Part shown: positions 1 through 6,837 of the stretch, piece by piece
How the letters are laid out: the number at the start of each line of letters is the position of its first letter
Position numbering within the stretch: the stretch's first letter is position 1
From: Ramlibacter tataouinensis
GTDB lineage: Bacteria; Pseudomonadota; Gammaproteobacteria; Burkholderiales; Burkholderiaceae_C
NCBI RefSeq assembly: GCF_001580455.1
Contig: NZ_CP010951.1
Coordinates: 3,683,001-3,747,000 of the forward strand
Length of the DNA stretch: 64,000 nt
Direction of reading: 5' to 3'
Notes under the pieces: model-generated
What the model was told of the DNA's origin: nothing
Databases searched by the model: none
Seen by the model: the letters and a program-made list of their open reading frames with translations, nothing else
Position numbers and translations under genes: made by a program

Positions 1-2
1 TC

Positions 3-68
3 TTCGGTAATCCCGATGCGCGGCAGCCGCGCACCAAGGACTTCCTGAACAAGATCCTGGCGCACTGA
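3..68 (+). CDS. Amino-acid ABC transporter ATP-binding protein (C-terminal fragment)
   Basis: Only the last 21 residues are in the window; they end with DFLNKILAH and a TGA stop. The ending resembles the C-terminus of GlnQ/GltL-type polar amino-acid importer ATPases, which typically finish with a phrase like FFxNPxxxRTxxFLxKIL. The start and all catalytic motifs (Walker A, signature, Walker B) lie upstream of the window. A hairpin terminator follows directly. The family call rests on this short tail alone, so treat it as tentative. Confidence 0.55.
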   Translation, partial: FGNPDARQPRTKDFLNKILAH

Positions 69-98
69 CCGACTCACCGCAGAGGCACTGAAGTCGCA

Positions 99-127
99 GG
101 GGGCCGCACGGGCCCCTTGCTTTTTTC
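99..127 (+). terminator. Rho-independent terminator before pyrC
   Basis: A 6-bp GC stem (GGGGCC 100-105 / GGCCCC 111-116) with a 5-nt loop is followed by TTGCTTTTTT at 117-126. It lies just after the ABC ATPase stop and should end that transcript before pyrC. Confidence 0.75.
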
Positions 128-167
128 CCGTGGCGCTGGCGCGCCCGGCCGTGAACGGCACTTGTCG

Positions 168-173
168 GACAAT
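168..173 (+). promoter_or_regulatory. Candidate -10 element of pyrC (leaderless)
   Basis: GACAAT lies six bases before the ATG, there is no Shine-Dalgarno-like purine tract, and the preceding transcript has just been terminated. Transcription would then start at or next to the A of the ATG. No good -35 is visible. The call rests on spacing and on the same pattern at several other genes in this window. Confidence 0.4.
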
Positions 174-179
174 CGCGGG

Positions 180-1214
180 ATGACTGACCAACTCACGATC
201 ACCCGCCCCGACGACTGGCACCTGCACCTGCGCGACGGCGCGGCCATGGCCTCGGTGGTGCCGCATTCGGCGGCGCAGTTCGCCCGGGCGCTGGTCATGC
301 CCAACCTCAAGCCGCCGGTGACCACGGCGGCGCAGGCGGCGGCTTACCGCGATCGCATCCTCGCGGCGGTGCCACCGGGCCTGTCCTTCCAGCCGCTGAT
401 GTCGCTGTACCTGACGGACATGCTGCCGCCCGAGGAGATCGCGCGCGCCAGGGAGGCCGGCGTGGTCGCGGTCAAGCTGTATCCGGCCGGCGCCACCACC
501 AACAGCGACGCCGGCGTGACCGACATCCGCAAGACCTACAAGACACTGGAGGCGATGCAGCGCGCCGGCCTGCTGCTGCTGGTGCACGGCGAAGTGGTCG
601 ATCCGGCGGTCGACGTGTTCGACCGCGAAGCGGTGTTCATCGACCGGCACCTGATCCCGCTGCGGCGTGACTTCCCGGAGCTCAAGATCGTGGTCGAGCA
701 CATCACCACGCGTGAAGCGGCGCAGTACGTGCGCGATGCGGACGCCCACACGGCCGCCACCATCACCGCGCACCACCTGCTCTACAACCGCAACGCGATC
801 TTCACCGGCGGCATTCGCCCGCACTACTACTGCCTGCCGGTGCTCAAGCGCGAAACGCACCGCCTGGCGCTGGTGGAGGCGGCCACCAGCGGCAGCGCCA
901 GTTTCTTCCTCGGCACCGACAGCGCGCCGCACCCGGCGGTGCTGAAGGAACACGCTCTTGGCTGCGCCGGCTGCTACACGGCCCTGACGGCGATGGAACT
1001 CTACGCCGAGGCCTTCGACAGCGCGGGCGCGCTCGACAAGCTGGAGGGCTTTGCCAGCTTCCACGGCCCCGACTTCTACGGCCTGCCGCGCAATACGGGC
1101 ACACTGACGCTGGAGAAGCAGGCCTGGCTGCTGCCGGAGAGCTTGCCCTTCGGCGAGGCTCAACTGAAGCCGCTGCGCGGGGGCGAGACGCTGCAGTGGC
1201 GGTTGGCGGCATGA
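180..1214 (+). CDS. pyrC: Dihydroorotase
   Basis: Cytosolic zinc amidohydrolase of de novo pyrimidine synthesis; it interconverts N-carbamoyl-aspartate and dihydroorotate. The 344-aa product fits the class II (E. coli PyrC-like) length. Visible metal and catalytic residues are the HxH pair in HLHLRDG (H14, H16), the lysine expected to be carboxylated (K99 in VKLYPAG), H136 (VHGE), H174 (EHITT) and D247 in GTDSAPH. The start MTDQLTITRPDD was chosen because it matches the family N-terminus; an in-frame ATG at 117 would add 21 unrelated residues. The gene's TGA overlaps the next ATG by four bases. Confidence 0.97.
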   Translation: MTDQLTITRPDDWHLHLRDGAAMASVVPHSAAQFARALVMPNLKPPVTTAAQAAAYRDRILAAVPPGLSFQPLMSLYLTDMLPPEEIARAREAGVVAVKLYPAGATTNSDAGVTDIRKTYKTLEAMQRAGLLLLVHGEVVDPAVDVFDREAVFIDRHLIPLRRDFPELKIVVEHITTREAAQYVRDADAHTAATITAHHLLYNRNAIFTGGIRPHYYCLPVLKRETHRLALVEAATSGSASFFLGTDSAPHPAVLKEHALGCAGCYTALTAMELYAEAFDSAGALDKLEGFASFHGPDFYGLPRNTGTLTLEKQAWLLPESLPFGEAQLKPLRGGETLQWRLAA

Positions 1215-1966
1215 ACGCCAAGCCGCGCGTCGCCCTGCTGATCGACGCCGACAATGCGCCGGCAGCGAAGATCGGACTGATCCTGAACGAGCTGTCGACA
1301 TTCGGCGAAACGAACGTCCGCCGTGCGTATGGCAACTGGAAAAAGAACGAGCTGAAGTCCTGGGAGGAGCAGCTTCATGAGCACGCCATCCGGCCGATCC
1401 AGCAGTTCGACTACAGCAAGGGCAAGAACGCCAGCGACATGGCCATGGTCATCGACGCCCTGGACCTGCTGTACACCGACCGGCCCGACGCCTTCGGGAT
1501 CGTCTCTTCCGACGCCGATTTCACGCCGCTCGTGATGCACCTTCGGGCCAAGGGTGCCGCGGTGTATGGCTTCGGTGCGCGCAAGACGCCGGAACCGTTC
1601 GTCAACGCCTGCTCGCGATTCCTCTTCCTCGAGGAACTGCAGGCGGCCACGGCCGACAGTGAAGGCGATGCGCCGGAGTCGGAGCGGACGCAGCCGCTGC
1701 GCAAGTCGCCTGCGGAGCTGCGCCAGGACCGCAAGCTCGTGGCGCTGCTGCGCAATGCCGTGCGGGCGGCGGCCGACGACGAGGGTTGGGCACGTGTGCA
1801 CGCGGTGCGGCAGCAGATCGGAAACCAGGCCTCCTTCGACCACCGCAACTACGGCTACTCCACGCTGACCAAGTTGCTGACCGCCATCGACCTGTTCGAC
1901 GTCGCGGACGAGGGCCGGTCCACGGTTTCAGTCCGCGAGAAGCCGGCACGCCGCGGAAAGGCGTAG
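1211..1966 (+). CDS. NYN-domain putative ribonuclease with C-terminal LOTUS/OST-HTH-like domain
   Basis: 251-aa protein of the LabA/DUF88 (NYN) family, a PIN-like nuclease fold thought to act on RNA. The N-terminal domain shows the acidic residues expected for metal binding: D12/D14-N15 in LLIDADNAP, D76 in KNASDMAMVIDAL, and D101/D103 in VSSDADFTPLV. From about residue 178 to 240, LVALLRNAVRAAADDEGW…YSTLTKLLTAIDLFDV looks like an OST-HTH/LOTUS winged helix, the usual partner in this family. ATG overlaps the pyrC stop (ATGA), so it is probably co-translated with pyrC. The substrate is unknown. Confidence 0.85.
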   Translation: MNAKPRVALLIDADNAPAAKIGLILNELSTFGETNVRRAYGNWKKNELKSWEEQLHEHAIRPIQQFDYSKGKNASDMAMVIDALDLLYTDRPDAFGIVSSDADFTPLVMHLRAKGAAVYGFGARKTPEPFVNACSRFLFLEELQAATADSEGDAPESERTQPLRKSPAELRQDRKLVALLRNAVRAAADDEGWARVHAVRQQIGNQASFDHRNYGYSTLTKLLTAIDLFDVADEGRSTVSVREKPARRGKA

Positions 1967-2734
1967 GTGCTGCCGGCGCTCGACTGGGCGCAGCCCTGGT
2001 TCGCCCCCTGGCGCGACCCCGGCGAACGGCTTGCCAGCCGGATCGCAGCCGGCGAGGCGGCGCACGCTGCACTCAATGCCGGCGGTGCGCCCGTGCGCTT
2101 CACGCCACAGCAGTCGCTGCCTGGCGGCATGGCCTACGAGCAGTTCATCTTCGACACGGGCCAGTGCCCTGTCCGTCCCGGCACGCACGACTTCTTCAAC
2201 GCGCTGGTGTGGATGCGCTTCCCCCGAACCAAGGCCGTGCTCAACCGTCTGCAAGCGCGGGAGATCACCCGCAGCGGCATCGGCGGCCAGCGCGGGCGGG
2301 TGCGCGATGCCATCACCATCCTGGACGAGAACGGGGCGCTGCTGCAGGCGCCGCCGCCGCTGTGGGAGGCGCTGCTGGAGCGCGACTGGCGGAGGCTCTT
2401 TGTCGAGCTGCGGCCGCTGTGGCCGCAGGCGCAGCTGGTGGTCTTCGGCCATGCCCTGCTGGAGAAGCTGGCGCATCCGCGCAAGGACCTCACCGCCCAT
2501 GTCTGGTGCGCGGACATGCCGGCCGGCGCCATGGAGGCGATGGATGCGGCCCTGGCCGAAGCGCTCTCGGCCGAACGGCTCGCCGCCAAGCCGTTCACGC
2601 CCTTGCCGGTCCTGGGCATCCCCGGCTGGTGCGAGCAGAACCAGAACTTTTCCTTTTATGATGACTCTTTCGTATTTCGTCCTGCCGGGCAAAAGAAGCC
2701 AATAAAACAGGCCCGTGCGGCGCCCGCGTCTTGA
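1967..2734 (+). CDS. DUF3025 domain-containing protein
   Basis: 255-aa cytosolic protein of unknown function. I recognise the DUF3025 signature FDTGQCPVRPGTHDFFNALV followed by WMRFPRTKAVLNRLQA around residues 60-100. It has no signal peptide and no membrane segment. The start is GTG immediately after the TAG of the NYN gene (zero gap), so the two are almost certainly one transcript with pyrC. The end of the gene overlaps the likely -35 of the htpX promoter. The Lys-rich tail (KKPIKQARAAPAS) looks disordered. Confidence 0.85.
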   Translation: MLPALDWAQPWFAPWRDPGERLASRIAAGEAAHAALNAGGAPVRFTPQQSLPGGMAYEQFIFDTGQCPVRPGTHDFFNALVWMRFPRTKAVLNRLQAREITRSGIGGQRGRVRDAITILDENGALLQAPPPLWEALLERDWRRLFVELRPLWPQAQLVVFGHALLEKLAHPRKDLTAHVWCADMPAGAMEAMDAALAEALSAERLAAKPFTPLPVLGIPGWCEQNQNFSFYDDSFVFRPAGQKKPIKQARAAPAS

Positions 2735-2757
2735 AACCGGACGGCTCGTCCTTACCT
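2730..2757 (+). promoter_or_regulatory. Candidate sigma-32 heat-shock promoter of htpX
   Basis: CTTGAAA at 2730-2736 is an exact match to the sigma-32 -35 consensus and overlaps the preceding stop codon. After 13 nt comes CCTTACCT (2750-2757), a weak match to CCCCATnT. HtpX is a known heat-shock/envelope-stress gene, which makes the assignment reasonable; the weak -10 keeps confidence moderate. Confidence 0.4.
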
Positions 2758-2799
2758 TCGGCGCGAGGTGAACTTGCCTCTTAGCGGAGAAACGCTTAC

Positions 2800-3672
2800 A
2801 TGAAACGCATCTTCCTGTTCCTGGCCACCAACCTGGCGGTCGTCGTCGTCCTCGGCGTCGTCGCTTCGCTGCTGGGCGTCAACAGGTACCTCACGGCCAA
2901 TGGGCTGAACCTGGGCGCCTTGCTTGGGTTCTCCTTCATCATGGGTTTCGGCGGCGCGATCATCTCGCTGCTGATGTCCAAGACGATCGCCAAATGGAGC
3001 TCCGGCGTGCAGCTGATCGACGGCTCCGGGAGCGCCGACGAGGCCTGGATCGTCGCCACCGTGCGCAAGTTTGCCGACAAGGCCGGCATCGGCATGCCCG
3101 AAGTCGGCATCTTCGAGGGCGAGCCCAACGCCTTCGCTACCGGCGCCTTCAAGAACAGCGCGCTGGTGGCCGTCTCCACCGGCCTGCTGCAGGGTATGAC
3201 GCGCGAGGAAGTCGAGGCCGTGATCGGCCACGAGGTGGCGCACATCGCCAACGGCGACATGGTGACCATGACGCTGATCCAGGGTGTGATGAACACCTTC
3301 GTCGTGTTCCTCTCGCGCGTGATCGGCTACCTGGTGGACGGTTTCCTGAGCAAAGGCGAGAACCGCTCCGGCCCCGGCATCGGCTACTACATCACCACCA
3401 TCGTGCTGGACATCCTGCTGGGCTTCCTGGCGGCGCTGATCGTGGCCTGGTTCTCGCGCCAGCGCGAGTTCCGCGCCGACCGCGGCTCCTCGCAGCTCAT
3501 GGGCCGCAAGCAGCCCATGATCAATGCGCTGGCGCGCCTGGGCGGCATGGTGCCCGGCGAGCTGCCCAAGAGCCTGCAGGCCATGGGCATCACCTCCGGC
3601 GTGGGCAAGCTCTTTTCCACGCACCCGCCGATCGAAGAGCGCATCGCCGCGCTGCAGAACGCGCAGGGCTGA
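2800..3672 (+). CDS. htpX: Membrane zinc metalloprotease HtpX
   Basis: Inner-membrane M48 protease that degrades misfolded membrane proteins, acting alongside FtsH. The 290-aa product has two N-terminal membrane helices (about 4-26 and 38-60), the zinc site HEVAH (H144, E145, H148), two further hydrophobic segments (about 158-178 and 196-218), and a likely third zinc ligand E223 in QREFRADRGS. A GGAG ribosome-binding site lies about 10 nt before the ATG. A sigma-32-like -35 lies upstream and a strong terminator follows, so it is probably monocistronic. Confidence 0.97.
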   Translation: MKRIFLFLATNLAVVVVLGVVASLLGVNRYLTANGLNLGALLGFSFIMGFGGAIISLLMSKTIAKWSSGVQLIDGSGSADEAWIVATVRKFADKAGIGMPEVGIFEGEPNAFATGAFKNSALVAVSTGLLQGMTREEVEAVIGHEVAHIANGDMVTMTLIQGVMNTFVVFLSRVIGYLVDGFLSKGENRSGPGIGYYITTIVLDILLGFLAALIVAWFSRQREFRADRGSSQLMGRKQPMINALARLGGMVPGELPKSLQAMGITSGVGKLFSTHPPIEERIAALQNAQG

Positions 3673-3689
3673 AGCCCCCCTTCAAGCAA

Positions 3690-3717
3690 AAGGCCGCCCT
3701 CGGGCGGCCTTTTTTTC
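3690..3717 (+). terminator. Rho-independent terminator of htpX
   Basis: GGCCGCCC (3692-3699) and GGGCGGCC (3702-3709) form a GC-rich stem followed by seven T residues (3710-3716). It lies 18 nt after the htpX stop, and just beyond the convergent FAD-dehydrogenase 3' end. Confidence 0.9.
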
Positions 3718-3727
3718 GGCCGTGGGC

Positions 3728-5377
3728 CTACGCCGCCGCCATCCCGAGCGCCACCGCCTCGCCGACCCGGATGCCGTCCACCCCCGCCGACAGGATGCCG
3801 CCGGCGTAGCCGGCACCTTCCCCGGCGGGATACAGCCCCTTCACATTGATGCTCTGGAAGTCGTCGCCGCGCGTGATGCGAAGCGGCGAGGAGGTGCGCG
3901 TCTCGACGCCGGTCAGCACCGCGTCGTGCATGTCGTAGCCCCGGATCCTGCGCCCGAACACCGGCAGCGCCTCGCGCATGGCCTCGATCGCGAAGTCCGG
4001 CAGGGCCGGGTGCAGGTCGCCGAGCTTCACGCCGGGCTTGTAGGAGGGGGTCACGCTGCCCAGCTCAGTAGACGGCCGGCCGGCGATGAAGTCGCCCACC
4101 AGCTGGCCGGGGGCGTCGTAGTTGCCGCCCCCCAGCTCGAAGGCGCGCGACTCGAGCTCGCGTTGCAGCGCGATGCCGGCCAGCGGCCCTTCGGCGTAGT
4201 CGCGCCCCGGCTCGATGCCCACCACGATGCCGGCGTTGGCGTTGCGCTCGTTGCGCGAATACTGGCTCATGCCGTTGGTCACCACGCGCTGCGGCTCGGA
4301 GGTGGCGGCGACCACCGTGCCACCCGGACACATGCAGAAGCTGTAGACGCTGCGGCCGTTGCCGGCGTGGTGCACCAGTTTGTAGTCGGCCGCGCCCAGC
4401 AGCGGATGGCCGGCATGTCGGCCCCAGCGCGCGCGGTCGATCACGCCTTGCGGGTGCTCGATGCGAAAGCCGATGGAGAAGGGCTTGGCTTCCATGAACA
4501 CGCCGCGTTCGTGCAGCATCTCGAAGGTGTCGCGCGAACTGTGCCCCAGCGCCAGGACGACATGGTCGGCGCGCAGCTCGCCGGCCTGGCCGCTGGCCTG
4601 GTCGAGCACGGCCAGGCCCCGCACCCGGCCGCCCTCGACCCGCAGGTCGGTCACCCGCTGCTGGAAGCGCACCTCGCCGCCCAGGCGGATGATCTCCTCG
4701 CGCATGTTCTCCACCACCTTCACCAGCTTGAAGGTGCCGATGTGCGGATGCGCGACGTACAGGATCTCCGGCGGCGCCCCGGCCTTGACGAATTCGCCCA
4801 TCACCTTGCGTCCGAGGTGGCGCGGGTCCTTGATCTGGCTGTAGAGCTTGCCGTCGGAGAAGGTCCCGGCGCCGCCTTCGCCGAACTGCACGTTGCTCTC
4901 GGGCTGCAAGGCACGCTTGCGCCACAGGCCCCAGGTGTCCTGGGTGCGCTCGCGCACGGGCTTGCCGCGCTCCAGCACGATGGGGCACAGGCCCATCTGG
5001 GCCAGCACCAGCGCGGCGAAGATGCCGCAGGGGCCGAAGCCCACGACCACTGGGCGCAGGGCCGGCGTGGCGCTCGCGCGGACCGGCGGCGCCCACGCCA
5101 TGTCGGGCGTGGCGGCGATGTGCGGCTGGCCGCGGAAAGCCGCGAGCAGCGCCGCTTCGCGTTCGGCGTCGGCCAGCGCGACATCCACGATGTAGACGGC
5201 GAACAGCTCGGCCTTGCGCGCGTCGAAACTGCGCTTGTGGACCTGCAGCGCGGCGATGGCCGCTTCGTCGATGCGCAGGATGCCGGCGGCGGCGGCGCGC
5301 AGCGGGGCCTCGGGGTGCAGGCCTTCCTCGGCCGGCAGCGCCGCCAGCGGCAGCTTGATTTCGGAAAGACGGATCAT
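3728..5377 (-). CDS. FAD-dependent dehydrogenase (COG2509 type)
   Basis: 549-aa flavoprotein of unknown substrate. About 110 N-terminal residues form a small alpha/beta region. They are followed by the dinucleotide-binding glycines in VVGFGPCGIFAALVLAQMG (G113-G118) and an acidic residue ending the second strand (VLERGK). The C-terminus LYPAGEGAGYAGGILSAGVDG is the FAD-contacting motif typical of this family (NAD(P)/FAD-dependent oxidoreductases). The start is the ATG of MIRLSEIKLPL; longer in-frame extensions would run into the rnpB promoter and gene. It is divergent from rnpB and convergent with htpX. Confidence 0.85.
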   Translation of the reverse strand: MIRLSEIKLPLAALPAEEGLHPEAPLRAAAAGILRIDEAAIAALQVHKRSFDARKAELFAVYIVDVALADAEREAALLAAFRGQPHIAATPDMAWAPPVRASATPALRPVVVGFGPCGIFAALVLAQMGLCPIVLERGKPVRERTQDTWGLWRKRALQPESNVQFGEGGAGTFSDGKLYSQIKDPRHLGRKVMGEFVKAGAPPEILYVAHPHIGTFKLVKVVENMREEIIRLGGEVRFQQRVTDLRVEGGRVRGLAVLDQASGQAGELRADHVVLALGHSSRDTFEMLHERGVFMEAKPFSIGFRIEHPQGVIDRARWGRHAGHPLLGAADYKLVHHAGNGRSVYSFCMCPGGTVVAATSEPQRVVTNGMSQYSRNERNANAGIVVGIEPGRDYAEGPLAGIALQRELESRAFELGGGNYDAPGQLVGDFIAGRPSTELGSVTPSYKPGVKLGDLHPALPDFAIEAMREALPVFGRRIRGYDMHDAVLTGVETRTSSPLRITRGDDFQSINVKGLYPAGEGAGYAGGILSAGVDGIRVGEAVALGMAAA

Positions 5378-5391
5378 GAGAGGGGCCCGTG

Positions 5392-5420
5392 TCGATCGGG
5401 CAGGAACGTCGGCGGATAAT
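5392..5420 (+). promoter_or_regulatory. rnpB promoter
   Basis: GATAAT at 5415-5420 is a good sigma-70 -10 and lies 6 nt before the predicted 5' end of RNase P RNA. The -35 region 17 nt upstream (TCGATC, 5392-5397) is weak. Position relative to the mature 5' end is the main support. Confidence 0.6.
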
Positions 5421-5426
5421 ACGGGG

Positions 5427-5790
5427 TGTGAAGCCCGCCAGGCCGCCGCTGGTGCCACACGGGAAACCAGGCACTGGAGGAACGTCCGGACTGCACAGGA
5501 CAGCGTAGCAGGTAACACCTGTCCACCGCGAGGTGAGGATCAGAGCAACAGAGACGAGTCCTGTGCCCAACCCTTCGAAAGAAGGGGCGGGCGCAGGGGT
5601 GAAACGGGCAATCTCTACGCGCAGCAATACCAAATAGGCCGGCAGTGGGCGCAAGCCCTGTCCCGTGGTCCGCGGGATGCCGGCGGGTAGGTAGCACCGA
5701 GCCGGGACGGCGACGCCCGGCCCAGAGGAATGGCGGTCACGTCCGGGCAACCGGACGCCACAGAATCCGGCGTACGGCGGACTTCACACT
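5427..5790 (+). ncRNA. rnpB: RNase P RNA (type A)
   Basis: Catalytic RNA of RNase P, which removes the 5' leaders of pre-tRNAs. Recognised from the conserved core pieces GAGGAACGTCCGGACT near the 5' end, GGGTGAAACGGGCAA, AATAGGCCGGCAG, GGTAGGTAGCACCGAG, CCAGAGGAATGGCGGTCAC, and ACAGAATCCGGCG near the 3' end. The 5' segment TGTGAAGCCCGCC pairs with the 3' segment GGCGGACTTCACA, closing the P1 helix and fixing the ends to within a few bases. The roughly 364-nt length is normal for proteobacteria. Protein-coding reads through this stretch are artefacts. Confidence 0.95.
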
Positions 5791-5819
5791 TTTCATCAGG
5801 CGCGGCATACCATCCCCGG

Positions 5820-6824
5820 ATGCTGCCCTCTTCCATGCTGGCGATGGCGGTGGACGCCGATGCGCATCGGCTGGTGCCGCAGCGCAAGCCGCTGCCGCCC
5901 ATGGGCGAGCAGGATGTGCTGGTGCGCGTGCTGGCCTGCGGCGTGTGCCGCACCGACCTGCACCTGATCGACGCCGAGTTGCCGCCCAGGCGGCCCGGTG
6001 TCGTGCCCGGCCACGAGGTGGTGGGCGAGGTGGTGGCCCGGGGCGCGCGCGCCATGCGCTTCCAGCACGGGCAGCGGGTCGGCATTCCCTGGCTCGGTCA
6101 CACCTGCGGCCAGTGCGACTTCTGCCGCATGGCGCGCGAGAACCTGTGCGACGCGCCGTCCTTCACCGGTTGGGACCGCGACGGCGGCTACGCCGAGTAC
6201 TGCGCCGCCGACGAGCGTTTCTGCCTGGCCTTGCCCGGCGACGACGACGCGGCTCACGCGGCGCCGCTGCTGTGCGCGGGCCTGATCGGATTTCGCAGCT
6301 GGCGCATCGCGGGCGGCACCGCGCCGCGGCGCCTCGGCATCTGGGGCTTCGGCGCGGCGGCGCACATCGTGTGCCAGCTCGCGGTGGCGCAGGGCCAGCA
6401 GGTCTATGCCTTCACCCGTGCCGGCGACACGGCCGGCCAGGCCTTCGCGCGCCAGCTCGGCGCGGCGTGGGCCGGCGCGAGCGAGGAGCGCCCGCCCGTG
6501 CCGTTGGACGCCAGCCTCATCTTCGCGCCGGCGGGGCCGCTGGTGCCTGCCGCGCTTGCGCTCACGCGCAAGGGCGGCGTGGTGGTGTGCGGCGGCATCC
6601 ACATGAGCCCGATTCCCGCGTTCGACTACGCGCTGCTGTGGGGCGAGCGCGAGCTCAAGTCGGTGGCCAACCTCACGCGCGAAGACGGCGAGGCCTTTTA
6701 CCGGCTGCTCGAGAAGACGCCGGTGCGCACCCATGTGCAGCGCTTCGCGCTGGCGGAGGCGAACGTGGCGGTCGCGGCCGTGCGCGGCGGCCGGCTACAG
6801 GGCGCGGCGGTGCTGATCCCTTGA
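5820..6824 (+). CDS. Zinc-binding alcohol dehydrogenase family protein
   Basis: 334-aa medium-chain dehydrogenase/reductase, probably an NAD(P)-dependent alcohol dehydrogenase. It has the catalytic zinc ligands C43 (CGVCRTDLH) and H65-E66 (PGHEVVGE), and the structural zinc lobe C96-C99-C102-C110 (CGQCDFCRMARENLC). The Rossmann turn WGFGAAAH follows at about residue 182. The chosen ATG leaves 29 nt after rnpB; the next in-frame ATG (5835) is also possible. TACCAT lies 6 nt before the start, so transcription may be leaderless. The substrate cannot be told from sequence. Confidence 0.85.
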   Translation: MLPSSMLAMAVDADAHRLVPQRKPLPPMGEQDVLVRVLACGVCRTDLHLIDAELPPRRPGVVPGHEVVGEVVARGARAMRFQHGQRVGIPWLGHTCGQCDFCRMARENLCDAPSFTGWDRDGGYAEYCAADERFCLALPGDDDAAHAAPLLCAGLIGFRSWRIAGGTAPRRLGIWGFGAAAHIVCQLAVAQGQQVYAFTRAGDTAGQAFARQLGAAWAGASEERPPVPLDASLIFAPAGPLVPAALALTRKGGVVVCGGIHMSPIPAFDYALLWGERELKSVANLTREDGEAFYRLLEKTPVRTHVQRFALAEANVAVAAVRGGRLQGAAVLIP

Positions 6825-6837
6825 GCTTCTGCGGCCC

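Noticed and set aside
117..179. Upstream in-frame ATG for pyrC
   Set aside because: It would add 21 residues with no match to the family and begins inside the T-run of the preceding terminator.
5374..5750. Several open frames crossing rnpB on both strands
   Set aside because: The stretch is clearly RNase P RNA; the frames are incidental.
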